Positions 1 to 7,698 are shown, counted from the stretch's first letter. The stretch is DNA of 35,338 bases from Calditrichota bacterium (GCA_020051775.1 JAGVQJ010000076.1:1-35338), one strand, 5' to 3'. Notes: a model not told the origin generated them from the sequence alone. Made by a program: numbers and translations.

Positions 1-203
1 ATACGCCCGTCGTACTCCAACAGGTTATACAGTGGTGCGCCGATCTTAATATTGAAGCCGTGGATTTATTTCCGATATTCCGACAGGATTTTTTAGCTAC
101 CGGTGAAAACCTGTACATTTGGGATAATTTGCACTGGAATGCACGCGGCAACCGGCTGGCAAGCAAGGTCGTACTGGAAGCGCTGCAAAATGATTTCAAG
201 TAA
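1..203 (+). CDS. SGNH/GDSL-type hydrolase, C-terminal fragment (cut by window edge)
   Basis: An open frame with codons starting at base 3 runs to the TAA at 201-203. It encodes about 66 residues that end an SGNH hydrolase. The fragment holds the block-V signature DNLHW, whose Asp and His complete the Ser-Asp-His triad in this superfamily. The sequence around it (WCADLNIEAVDLFPIF ... DNLHWNARGNRLASKVVLEAL) closely parallels the end of the next gene (WCDSLNITAIDLYPIF ... DKMHWGVAGHRLVAEVAL), so the two are tandem paralogues. The substrate cannot be told; relatives act on acyl or acetyl esters of sugars and lipids. The N-terminus lies outside the window. Confidence 0.75.
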   Translation, partial: TPVVLQQVIQWCADLNIEAVDLFPIFRQDFLATGENLYIWDNLHWNARGNRLASKVVLEALQNDFK

Positions 204-242
204 TATTTGCTGAGGGTTCGTCGTTTAGTAATCTTCGTCGAC

Positions 243-1388
243 ATGACCACTAGGAATCGAAAAAACGCCTTACTTCTCAATCTCCTGCTCCTGCTGTTGG
301 CAACCGTCTTATGTGTGCTGTTGGCCGAGACGGTGATGCGGTTTGTAAAGGATTTTAAACCGACACAGGGCAAACCGCAGGTGATGACATATGATGACAC
401 CTTAGGATGGATCGGCAAGGCTAATTTATCCGTGGAAATGACGCATTGGGGAAGGGGCATTGTATATAATATCAATGCCTGGGGATTTCGTGATCATCCG
501 CCGCCGTCAAACAGTTCAGTGGCGGACAAGCGCAGGGTAATGTTTTTGGGCGACTCTTTCGTGGAGGGCGTGGGTGTTAATGCTCGCGATCGCGTTTCAG
601 ACGTCTTGCAGAGTCTGGATTCATCCATAGCCAGTTATAATTTCGGATTAGGCGGCTACAGCACCGACCAGGAATTGCTAATCCTGAGATTTTTTGGCTC
701 GAGAATTAAGCCCAGCGATGTAATCCTCGTGATATGTCTGAATGACTTAGGTTACAATGATAGCCCCAGCGCTTATGGGATGCACAAGCCCTACTACCGG
801 GTTTTGGAAAACGGATCGGTGCAGCTGGAAAATGTACCTGTTCCGAAGAGTAATCCGGTGGGAAAATTTTTTCTCTGGTTGAAGAAGAAGTCAATCTTGG
901 GATCATACGTTGTGGCGGCGATTGGACGGTTTCGTCCACTGACGGCATGGGCGGTGCCGATGCCACACATCGCGGGAGTAACCATTCGCGGGCGTGAAAT
1001 CAATGATGGCAACATAGAATACGCTATGCTGCATCAGGACACCCTTTGGGAAGGTCAGATGACCTACACCTTGCTGCGCGAAATGAGGAACGAATGCCGG
1101 CGCCAGGGTGCTCGCTTCACGCTATTTACAGCCCCCAGCAGCGCGGATTGGACGGCCGACCAGACCGGATCACCAAGGTTAATTGAGGCTGTGATGGCTT
1201 GGTGCGATAGCCTGAACATTACGGCCATTGATCTTTATCCTATTTTTCATGAGAACTATCCGCGGCTGGGCGATTCGCTCTATACTTTCGATAAGATGCA
1301 TTGGGGAGTGGCCGGTCATAGACTTGTCGCGGAAGTTGCCTTGAGAATCCTGAACCAACCGCTTTCGGGTAAATATGATCGCAGATGA
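243..1388 (+). CDS. Membrane-anchored SGNH/GDSL hydrolase
   Basis: 381 residues. Residues 9-28 form a Leu-rich membrane segment (uncleaved anchor or signal peptide), which places the catalytic domain outside the inner membrane. The nucleophile block FLGDSFVEGVGV puts Ser at about 105. The C-terminal block FDKMHW (Asp350, His353) completes the SGNH triad. An in-frame TTG at 207 would add 12 residues; I chose ATG243 because the short polar MTTRNRKN before the membrane segment is typical, though neither start has a clear Shine-Dalgarno site. The gene follows a paralogue by about 40 bases and precedes the EamA-like gene by 6 bases, so they are probably co-transcribed. The family includes esterases that (de)acetylate exported polysaccharides. 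The substrate is not predictable here. Confidence 0.8.
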   Translation: MTTRNRKNALLLNLLLLLLATVLCVLLAETVMRFVKDFKPTQGKPQVMTYDDTLGWIGKANLSVEMTHWGRGIVYNINAWGFRDHPPPSNSSVADKRRVMFLGDSFVEGVGVNARDRVSDVLQSLDSSIASYNFGLGGYSTDQELLILRFFGSRIKPSDVILVICLNDLGYNDSPSAYGMHKPYYRVLENGSVQLENVPVPKSNPVGKFFLWLKKKSILGSYVVAAIGRFRPLTAWAVPMPHIAGVTIRGREINDGNIEYAMLHQDTLWEGQMTYTLLREMRNECRRQGARFTLFTAPSSADWTADQTGSPRLIEAVMAWCDSLNITAIDLYPIFHENYPRLGDSLYTFDKMHWGVAGHRLVAEVALRILNQPLSGKYDRR

Positions 1389-1394
1389 GATATT

Positions 1395-1832
1395 ATGGAA
1401 CGCTGGCTGGTTTTTGCGCTGACGGCGGCGCTGTTTTGGGGCGGCAATGCTGTCCTGGTGAAACTGGTCGTCGGTCGCGAATACATGGGATTGGAAGGCT
1501 CCCGCGCCAACCTGTTTGTGGGTCTGGGCATTCTGGCCACGATGTTGATTTACGACCGGTTGTCTCCGGTGCCCTTCGTGGCGGCAAAATTGCCGGTTTA
1601 CTCTTTGGCATTTGTGGTGGGCATCATCTGGGCGTTGGGCAATATTTTTGCCTTTGAGGCGGTTCGCGCCGGCGGCAAAATGAGTCAAGTCGTGCCCATT
1701 TACAACACAAATACATTGATCGCCGTAGCTCTGGTTGTTCTTTTATTAAAGGAGATTCCCGCCGGTGCTGATCTGGTGCGAGTGATCATCGGGGCCATTC
1801 TGATCACAGTTGGCGCAATACTGGTTTCCTAA
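1395..1832 (+). CDS. Small EamA/DMT-superfamily membrane protein (single EamA repeat)
   Basis: 145 residues, almost wholly hydrophobic, with about five predicted membrane segments. It is one EamA repeat (start FALTAALFWGGNAVLVK, end VIIGAILITVGAILVS) rather than the usual ten-segment double repeat. Single-repeat EamA proteins exist and are thought to work as dimers, so this is probably not a truncation. It begins 6 bases after the SGNH gene and ends 11 bases before the CDF exporter, which fits one operon. The transported substrate is unknown. Confidence 0.75.
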   Translation: MERWLVFALTAALFWGGNAVLVKLVVGREYMGLEGSRANLFVGLGILATMLIYDRLSPVPFVAAKLPVYSLAFVVGIIWALGNIFAFEAVRAGGKMSQVVPIYNTNTLIAVALVVLLLKEIPAGADLVRVIIGAILITVGAILVS

Positions 1833-1843
1833 AGCCGTCTGTT

Positions 1844-2800
1844 ATGAATCACGAACACAAACCACTTCGCGAAAGCAGTCATCATTCGGACGGAACCCAT
1901 CACCATCACCACCATCATCTCGGCAAGGAACAGGAAAAACGCCGTTTAGGGTGGGTCATTGCCTTAACCGGCGTGACTATGGTCGTGGAAGCCGTGTTCG
2001 GGTGGTTATCCGGAAGTTTAGCCCTGCTATCCGACGCCGGGCACATGCTGACGCACTTTGGCGCGCTTTTGGTCAGCTTGGTGGCGATTTTGATTGCCCG
2101 CCGCCCCAGCCATCCGGAGCGTTCCTATGGGCTTTATCGCATCGAAATTCTGGCGGCGCTACTCAACGCGATAACGCTGACGGTCATTACGGCCTTCATC
2201 ATCCAAGCGGCGGTGGGAAGGTTTCTAAACCCCAATCCTATCCAGACCACACAAATGCTTGTGGTCGCGGTGTTTGGGTTGGTCATCAACCTGGTTTCTG
2301 CGGCGCTTCTCTGGAAAGTTGGTCAAGGGGATGATCTTAATGTTCGCTCGGCTTTTATCCACATGTTGGGGGACACGGCCTCATCCATAGCGGTTATTGC
2401 CGGCGCCATCATCATCCGTTTCACCAACGCACTGTGGGTTGATCCATTTCTTTCCATTATTTTAGCTCTGGTGATCATGATCTGGGCGTATGATCTAATC
2501 AGGTTGTCTTTGTCTATATTATTGGAAGCCACTCCCAAGGATATTGAACTGCGGCGCGTGCACGAAATCATGCAATCCGTGCCCGGCGTGCAGGAGGTCC
2601 ATGACCTGCATATCTGGTCCATCACGTCCGGGATGCACGCCTTGACTGCTCACGTCCAAGTCAACGACCAGCCCTTAGCCGCCGTCCAGGAGATTCGCCG
2701 CCTGTTGGAAGAAACCCTGCAGCGGGAATTCAAAATCTCGCATACCAATATCCAGTTTGAAGTCGCGGAGAACTCTTCGCATCATCGCGGTCATCTGTAA
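1844..2800 (+). CDS. CDF-family cation efflux protein with His-rich N-terminus (CzcD/ZitB-like)
   Basis: 318 residues. This cation diffusion facilitator should exchange Zn2+ (or Co/Cd) for protons across the inner membrane. The cytosolic N-terminus carries 11 His within residues 3-25, seven of them consecutive (19-25), a probable metal-binding tail. Six membrane segments follow about residue 33. The TM5 site is canonical HMLGD (His173, Asp177). The TM2 site reads SDAGHMLTH, so the usual second ligand Asp is His71. A C-terminal cytoplasmic domain (VPGVQEVHDLHIWSI) is the dimerising CDF domain. The start is ATG1844, 11 bases after the previous stop. Family assignment is firm; metal specificity is open because of the altered TM2 site. 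Confidence 0.9.
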   Translation: MNHEHKPLRESSHHSDGTHHHHHHHLGKEQEKRRLGWVIALTGVTMVVEAVFGWLSGSLALLSDAGHMLTHFGALLVSLVAILIARRPSHPERSYGLYRIEILAALLNAITLTVITAFIIQAAVGRFLNPNPIQTTQMLVVAVFGLVINLVSAALLWKVGQGDDLNVRSAFIHMLGDTASSIAVIAGAIIIRFTNALWVDPFLSIILALVIMIWAYDLIRLSLSILLEATPKDIELRRVHEIMQSVPGVQEVHDLHIWSITSGMHALTAHVQVNDQPLAAVQEIRRLLEETLQREFKISHTNIQFEVAENSSHHRGHL

Positions 2801-2820
2801 TCAGAACCAGGAAAATCATC

Positions 2821-3417
2821 ATGCCGAAAATTGATTATAACAATCTACCCGTCAATTACAAGACCTCGGTACAATCTCTGGAGATGGGTCTGTGGGAGAA
2901 GCTCTATTATCCCGAAATCATTCGCGGCCTAGCCATCACCACCTGGCACTTCGTGCGCAACATGACGGTGCACACACTGCATGTCTTCGGATTGGCCAAG
3001 AACCGTCGTGGCGCGGTCACTTACCAATATCCTGAGGAGCGCCGACCCCTCGCCAAGCGCTTGCGGGGTCGTCACCGACTGACCAAAAAGGAAGATGGCA
3101 CCGAACGTTGTACCGCCTGTATGCTATGCGAAACGATCTGCCCCTGTGACTGCATTTACATCACCCCGGAAGAACACTCCGATCCACGGGTCGAGAAGCA
3201 TCCCAAGGAATATCAAATTGACATTTTGCGCTGCTGTTTCTGCGGCTATTGCGTGGAAGCCTGCCCCTGCGACGCCATCCGCATGGATACTCAGGTAATG
3301 GAACTCTCCCATTGGGATCGCACCAGGCTGGTGTACGATAAAAAATTCCTAATGGAAGATATCAAGACTCTGGGCGCTCCGCCGGAATATGCACCGCCGG
3401 AATGGTGGTTGAAGTAG
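2821..3417 (+). CDS. nuoI: NuoI-like 2x[4Fe-4S] ferredoxin subunit (complex I subunit I)
   Basis: 198 residues, the usual NuoI length range. The N-terminal amphipathic part (residues 25-60) and the segment RGRHRLTKKEDGTERC match complex I subunit I, which binds clusters N6a and N6b and passes electrons towards the quinone site. Two CxxCxxCxxxCP motifs are present: Cys97/100/103/107 and Cys138/141/144/148. Each is followed by an extra Cys (CPC, Cys109 and Cys150), with more at 111 and 139. No other nuo gene is nearby; the neighbours are a CDF exporter (20 bases upstream) and endonuclease IV. It may serve a complex I encoded elsewhere or another membrane-bound oxidoreductase. AGGA lies 9 bases before ATG2821. 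Confidence 0.82.
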   Translation: MPKIDYNNLPVNYKTSVQSLEMGLWEKLYYPEIIRGLAITTWHFVRNMTVHTLHVFGLAKNRRGAVTYQYPEERRPLAKRLRGRHRLTKKEDGTERCTACMLCETICPCDCIYITPEEHSDPRVEKHPKEYQIDILRCCFCGYCVEACPCDAIRMDTQVMELSHWDRTRLVYDKKFLMEDIKTLGAPPEYAPPEWWLK

Positions 3418-3468
3418 AGTGGACACAATGTTTGGTTTTGACAGTTTAAAGAATAAAGTCAGGACATT

Positions 3469-4305
3469 ATGATACTTGGTGCTCACGTATCGGTGGCCGG
3501 CGGTGTACAGAATGGGCCTTTGAATGGCACAAAAATCGGGTGCCAGGCCATTCAGATCTTCGCCAAAAATCAGACTCAATGGCTGGCCAAGCCGTACTCT
3601 GATGAGAATGTGCAGGGATTTAAAACCAATCTGGCGGCCTCAGGCATTAAGCCGGTCGTGATTCATGATTCCTATTTGATCAATCTTTGCGCCAGCGATC
3701 CGGTTATCTTGAAGAAATCCATAGACGCCTTTACGGATGAATTGCAGCGAGCTGCTCTTCTGGGGGTACCCTATGTGGTGATGCACCCCGGTTCGCATCT
3801 GGGAAAGGGTGAGGAGTGGGGAATCGCCTGCATTGCAGATCACTTGAATGAAATCCTCTCGCGACCCGGTACAGCCGGAGTGACGACCCTTCTGGAAACG
3901 ACCGCCGGGCAGGGAACTAATGTGGGATATACCTTTGAACAATTAGCGCTGATTAGAGAGAAGGTAACAGATAAAACCCGCGTGGGCGTGTGCGCCGACA
4001 CCTGCCACATGTACAGCGCCGGGTATGATTTGAAAAGTGAAGACGGCTACCAGGACGTCTGGAAGCGGTTTGCCGACCTCATTGGGTTGGAGAATTTGAA
4101 AGCCTTCCATCTGAACGACACTAAAAAAGCGCACGGTAGTCGAGTGGATCGCCACGATCATATCGGCCAGGGACACCTCGGCGTGGATCCTTTCCGCCGT
4201 CTCTTGAACGATTCCCGCTTCAGCTCCCTTCCCGGTCTGCTTGAAACTCCCGGTGACGACCAGGATTTCAAGCGCAACCTGGACATTCTGAGATCATTGC
4301 GGTAG
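3469..4305 (+). CDS. nfo: Endonuclease IV (AP endonuclease)
   Basis: 278 residues, the normal length for the Nfo/Apn1 family. The enzyme cuts the backbone 5' of abasic sites and removes 3'-blocking groups in base-excision repair in the cytoplasm. The zinc-site motifs of the TIM barrel are all visible in order: MILGAHVSVAGG at the start, MHPGSHLG (residues about 104-111), LLETTAGQG, CADTCHMYSAGYDL, HLNDTKKAHGSRVDRHDHIG and LLETPG near the end. AGGA stands 5 bases before ATG3469. The gene lies 51 bases after nuoI and 7 bases before the sensor kinase, so it may be read with the two-component pair. Confidence 0.95.
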   Translation: MILGAHVSVAGGVQNGPLNGTKIGCQAIQIFAKNQTQWLAKPYSDENVQGFKTNLAASGIKPVVIHDSYLINLCASDPVILKKSIDAFTDELQRAALLGVPYVVMHPGSHLGKGEEWGIACIADHLNEILSRPGTAGVTTLLETTAGQGTNVGYTFEQLALIREKVTDKTRVGVCADTCHMYSAGYDLKSEDGYQDVWKRFADLIGLENLKAFHLNDTKKAHGSRVDRHDHIGQGHLGVDPFRRLLNDSRFSSLPGLLETPGDDQDFKRNLDILRSLR

Positions 4306-4312
4306 TTTGGAA

Positions 4313-5395
4313 ATGCTGCCCACCGAAAAAATCCATGACCTCCTCCAAGGCACCATTGACACCCTCAACGACGCCATCGTTATCCTCTCGCCCCAATACA
4401 AAGTCCTCTTCATGAATAATGCCGCCGAGAAACGCTATTATAAAACCTGTGAAGAAGCCCTGACTAAAACATGTTTCGTCGTGTTGGGCGAAGCCTCTGC
4501 GCCCTGTGCGCACTGTACTTTACGGTTGGTAGTCGAAACTGGGCGAACGCAACAGATCGAATTTTGCACCCTCGGATCGGATGGGCAGCGTCAGGAATTT
4601 GAACAATCGCATTACCCCTTGAAAAGCGCTTCCGGCGAACTGCTGGCCGTAGCTGAAATCACCCGTGAAATCACCGAGCGTCGCATGTTCGAGCGGCAAC
4701 TATTGCATTCGGAAAAATTGGCAGTATTAGGACAAATGTCCACCGCAGTGGCGCACGAAATTCGTAATCCGCTCACCGGCATCCGGCTGGGAATTGATTC
4801 GCTTTTGGAAACCGAGCGCGATCCCCTAGAAAAAGAAGCGCTGGAAGCTATCGTGCAGGATGTACGCCGCCTGGATCACGTTTTAACCCAGCTTCTGGAT
4901 TTTACCCGTCGCAAGGAAGTCAATCGGAGTCATATCAGCGTGCCGGAATTGATTGAGCGCGCCCTGTTTTTTATCCGCAAGCAGGCGACCAATCAGCATG
5001 TAGCCATTAAGTTGACCTTACGGCGGGATCTCCCCCAGGTAAAGGCCAGCTCCGACCAACTCTTGCAAGTTTTCCTGAATATTTTCCTGAATGCGTTGCA
5101 GGCGATGCCTGAAGGCGGAATGTTGCGGATCAGCACCGACCTGCTCACCCATAGCGCACGTTCCGGCATTCTGGTGACGGTTCAGGATTCCGGCAAGGGC
5201 ATTCCTGATGAACACCGCGAGCGACTGTTCGAAATGTTCTTTTCCACCAAACCGTCAGGTAGCGGCGTGGGATTGGCAGTTTCCAATAGAATCATCGCTG
5301 AGCATGACGGCGCCATCTGGGTCGAAAGTCCTCCGGGAATGGGCGCCTTGGTGAATATCTTCCTCCCCTTGGATTCTCCGGAAATTCCAGCATGA
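4313..5395 (+). CDS. Soluble PAS-domain sensor histidine kinase
   Basis: 360 residues from ATG4313 (an in-frame TTG lies 6 bases earlier). No membrane segment is seen, so sensing is cytoplasmic. Residues about 8-125 form a PAS domain carrying Cys46, Cys54, Cys65, Cys68 and Cys85, including APCAHC. The HisKA H-box is VAHEIRNPLTG with phospho-acceptor His148. The ATPase domain shows the N box (NIFLNALQAMPEGG), G1 box (DSGKGIP), F box (LFEMFFSTKPSGSGVGL) and final G box. Its stop overlaps the start of the response regulator by 4 bases (ATGA), so the two are a cognate NtrB/NtrC-like pair. The PAS cysteines suggest a redox, thiol or metal-cluster input, which is an inference. Confidence 0.92.
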   Translation: MLPTEKIHDLLQGTIDTLNDAIVILSPQYKVLFMNNAAEKRYYKTCEEALTKTCFVVLGEASAPCAHCTLRLVVETGRTQQIEFCTLGSDGQRQEFEQSHYPLKSASGELLAVAEITREITERRMFERQLLHSEKLAVLGQMSTAVAHEIRNPLTGIRLGIDSLLETERDPLEKEALEAIVQDVRRLDHVLTQLLDFTRRKEVNRSHISVPELIERALFFIRKQATNQHVAIKLTLRRDLPQVKASSDQLLQVFLNIFLNALQAMPEGGMLRISTDLLTHSARSGILVTVQDSGKGIPDEHRERLFEMFFSTKPSGSGVGLAVSNRIIAEHDGAIWVESPPGMGALVNIFLPLDSPEIPA

Positions 5396-6792
5396 ATCTA
5401 AGCATCCTGCTGGTGGATGATGAGACCAACATCCGCCGGTTCTTGAGTGAAGGCCTGAAGAAGCGCGGCCATCAAGTCGAAACGGCTTCCAATGCCGAAG
5501 ACGGCTTGGCGCTTTTACAGGAGAAATCTGTGGATCTGGTGATCCTGGACATTAGCCTACCGGGGATGGACGGGTTGACGGCTCTGGGCAAAATCCAAGA
5601 GCATGAAGAGCCTCCTTTGGTCATTATGATCACCGCTTATGGGGACGTCAAATCGGCCGTGACAGCCATGAAACTGGGCGCCCACGATTATATCACCAAA
5701 CCGTTTGAGCTGGCCGAAATGGAATTGGCTATTGGGCGTGCCGCTGAAGTACTGTCACTACGCCGCCAGGTAGATGCACTGAAACGCCAGACGGTCGCTG
5801 CCGCAAATTTCGGCGAGATGATCGGCAGCAGCTCGACCATGCAAGAAGTGTACAACGCCATCAGCAAGATTGCGCGCAGTCCTTCCGCCACAGTGCTTAT
5901 AACTGGTGAAAGCGGCACAGGGAAAGAGCTGGCAGCTCGCGCCATTCACAAATTGTCCCGCCGCAACACCGGACCATTTGTAGCTCTCAACTGCACCGCC
6001 ATACAGGAAACACTCCTGGAGAGCGAACTTTTCGGTTATGAGCGAGGCGCCTTCACCGACGCCAAGAAATCCACCCAGGGTTTGATCGAGGTCGCCTCCG
6101 GAGGCACGTTGTTTCTGGATGAAATCGGCGACATGTCCATCAAACTTCAGTCGAAACTCCTGCGCGTTTTACAAGAGCGGGTGATTCGCCGTCTGGGCGG
6201 GCAGCGCGATCTCCCCATTGACGTGCGCGTTATTGCGGCCACCCATCGTGATTTGTTGCAAGAAATCTCGGCAGGACGATTTCGGGACGATCTCTATTTT
6301 CGCTTGGCGGTGGTGCCGCTGCGTATGCCCCGTCTTTCCGAACGCACGGCTGACATCCCGCCATTAGTCCTGGCCTTTGTACAGGAATTCTGCCAGGACC
6401 TTTCCAAGCCGGTTATGTCCGTCAGTGAAGAAGCCATGAATGCGTTGACCAAATATTCCTGGCCGGGCAACGTTCGTGAATTGCGCAATCTGATGGAGCG
6501 CATGGTGATTCTCGAAGAAGGTCCGAAGATTATTCTGGACCATTTGCCGGCGGTCATTTCACAATCAGGAAATACGGAAGATCTTACCTTTGGAGTTTTC
6601 GGCAGTTTTCGGGAGACTAAAGGACGATTTGTAGCTCAGTTCGAGAAGGAATACCTGATAGATCTGCTCTTACGCCACCGAGGCAATGTTTCCCGGTGCG
6701 CCCGTGAAGCCGGAATGGAACGCTCCGGTTTCCAACGACTCATGCAACGGCACGCTTTGAAATCGGATGACTTCCGCACTCCCACCAATTAG
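5392..6792 (+). CDS. Sigma-54-dependent response regulator (NtrC/AtoC family)
   Basis: 466 residues. The receiver domain (1-120) has DD at 9-10, phospho-acceptor Asp53 (LVILDISLPGMDG) and a KPF-type Lys. The AAA+ domain has Walker A GESGTGKE (from residue 172), Walker B GGTLFLDEIG and the sigma-54 contact loop written GAFTDA (219-224) instead of GAFTGA. A WPGNVRELRN motif and a C-terminal Fis-type helix-turn-helix (GNVSRCAREAGMERSGFQRL) complete the standard layout. It should activate sigma-54 promoters when phosphorylated by the upstream kinase. I found no convincing -24/-12 promoter in the intergenic parts of this window, so the targets are probably elsewhere. Confidence 0.93.
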   Translation: MNLSILLVDDETNIRRFLSEGLKKRGHQVETASNAEDGLALLQEKSVDLVILDISLPGMDGLTALGKIQEHEEPPLVIMITAYGDVKSAVTAMKLGAHDYITKPFELAEMELAIGRAAEVLSLRRQVDALKRQTVAAANFGEMIGSSSTMQEVYNAISKIARSPSATVLITGESGTGKELAARAIHKLSRRNTGPFVALNCTAIQETLLESELFGYERGAFTDAKKSTQGLIEVASGGTLFLDEIGDMSIKLQSKLLRVLQERVIRRLGGQRDLPIDVRVIAATHRDLLQEISAGRFRDDLYFRLAVVPLRMPRLSERTADIPPLVLAFVQEFCQDLSKPVMSVSEEAMNALTKYSWPGNVRELRNLMERMVILEEGPKIILDHLPAVISQSGNTEDLTFGVFGSFRETKGRFVAQFEKEYLIDLLLRHRGNVSRCAREAGMERSGFQRLMQRHALKSDDFRTPTN

Positions 6793-6890
6793 GTGCATCA
6801 TCTTAAGTGCAGGTGAATCAACTGTGAGATGATCGCCCCTTTCCTGTGTCAGCATATCCCAAATTATAACCTATTGTAAACAAATATATT

Positions 6891-6912
6891 ACCACGTTTA
6901 TTAGTGGTTTTA
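6891..6912 (+). terminator. Weak hairpin after the response regulator gene
   Basis: ACCAC (6891-6895) and GTGGT (6904-6908) form a 5-base stem with an 8-base loop, followed by a short T run. The stem is short, so this is at best a weak terminator in the AT-rich gap between the regulator and the IscU-like gene. Confidence 0.25.
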
Positions 6913-6989
6913 AGTAATCGGTACATATTTTGCGAAAAATTGTTCGGAGCTTTCAGGTGTTCTGTATAGGTACTATCTTTGGTATTAGA

Positions 6990-7400
6990 ATGACCAAGTC
7001 GTTTATCGAGGCAATTCGAGACCATTTTCTCAATCCCCGCAATCAGGGGGAAATTCCCGATGCGCATCTGGTGCTCGAGATGGGTTCCATCGCTGCTGGA
7101 GATGCGGTCAAGTTGATGCTTAAATTCGATGAAGCCAGCCGTATCTGCGAGGTGAAATTTCAGTCTTTCGGTGATGGCGAATCCATCGCCGCGTACTCCA
7201 TCTTGACCGAGCTGTTAATGGGGAAGACAGCTCAGGAGGCGGCCTGTATTACCGACGAGGACATTCGCGAGTGGCTCCCCTCCCAGGATCGTGAACCAAA
7301 CCTTAAAACGGACCGAGCAGTCAAATTATCACATTTGGCCAGCCCCGATCGAACTATCACCCCCGGCAGAGGCGGACTTTCAGTAGTGGGAATCGAATGA
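6990..7400 (+). CDS. IscU/NifU-N-like protein lacking the cluster cysteines
   Basis: 136 residues from ATG6990 (a TTG at 6930 would add a non-conserved 20-residue leader). The sequence follows the IscU fold along its length: FIEAIRDHFLNPRNQG at the N-terminus, AAGDAVKLMLKF where IscU has PACGD.MKL, FGDGESIAAYSILTELLMGKT where IscU has YGCGSAIASSS..TE..KG, and AVKLSHLAS where IscU has VKLHCS. The three Fe-S ligand cysteines are thus Ala36, Asp62 and His115. The conserved Asp38 of the (A/C)GD motif remains. The only cysteines (53 and 86) are at non-canonical positions. It cannot be a standard scaffold. No iscS, iscA or nifS is nearby. A regulatory or other metal-binding role is possible. Confidence 0.75.
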   Translation: MTKSFIEAIRDHFLNPRNQGEIPDAHLVLEMGSIAAGDAVKLMLKFDEASRICEVKFQSFGDGESIAAYSILTELLMGKTAQEAACITDEDIREWLPSQDREPNLKTDRAVKLSHLASPDRTITPGRGGLSVVGIE

Positions 7401-7429
7401 CAAGTTCAAGCGCTCCCGACTGAATTTCC

Positions 7430-7458
7430 TTGCCAGTTGACATTTTTTTGTGTATATT
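7430..7458 (+). promoter_or_regulatory. Sigma-70-type promoter for the half-rubrerythrin gene
   Basis: TTGCCA (7430-7435) and TATATT (7453-7458) are separated by exactly 17 bases, about 35 bases before ATG7492. A TTGACA at 7437 lies only 10 bases from the same -10 box and is the poorer choice. Confidence 0.5.
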
Positions 7459-7491
7459 AATAGAAAATCTTTGCCAAGTGGAGGAATCATC

Positions 7492-7698
7492 ATGATAGAT
7501 AAGACCCTAACACCGTTAGAGGCTTTGCAGATGGCCATGCAGCGCGAGAAAGGCGCCGAAGATTTTTACGTTAAGGCAGCCCAAAATGTCCAGGAGGAGA
7601 GCGCTCGACAGATGTTTGAATTTCTGGCCGGTGAAGAACGTAAGCACCAGAAAATGATTCAGGATGAGATTGACAAAAACTTCCTGAAGGAAATGTGA
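7492..7698 (+). CDS. 68-residue rubrerythrin/ferritin-like half-domain protein
   Basis: GGAGG lies about 7 bases before ATG7492, which fixes the start (a GTG at 7450 opens the same frame). The 68 residues match one helix pair of the rubrerythrin/ferritin-like fold: ALQMAMQREKGAEDFY then ARQMFEFLAGEERKHQKM. Likely iron ligands are Glu19, Glu48 or 49, and His52. A full rubrerythrin has two such helix pairs and often a rubredoxin domain. This protein has one pair and no Cys, so it would need to dimerise to form a four-helix di-iron site. Related proteins handle peroxide or iron in anaerobes. It has its own promoter and is followed by a convergent gene. Confidence 0.8.
   Translation: MIDKTLTPLEALQMAMQREKGAEDFYVKAAQNVQEESARQMFEFLAGEERKHQKMIQDEIDKNFLKEM

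Noticed and set aside
1898..1920. CAC/CAT run as a DNA repeat
   Set aside because: It is coding for the His-rich N-terminus of the CDF exporter and uses mixed His codons, so it is explained by the protein.
1810..2334. 174-codon plus-strand frame overlapping the CDF gene
   Set aside because: Overlaps the well-supported CDF frame; rich in Arg, Pro and Ser as shadow frames of coding DNA often are.
3437..3469. TTGACA upstream of nfo as a promoter
   Set aside because: No -10-like sequence lies 16-18 bases downstream before the start codon.
7437..7458. TTGACA at 7437 as -35 box
   Set aside because: Only 10 bases from TATATT. The TTGCCA at 7430 has the proper 17-base spacing.
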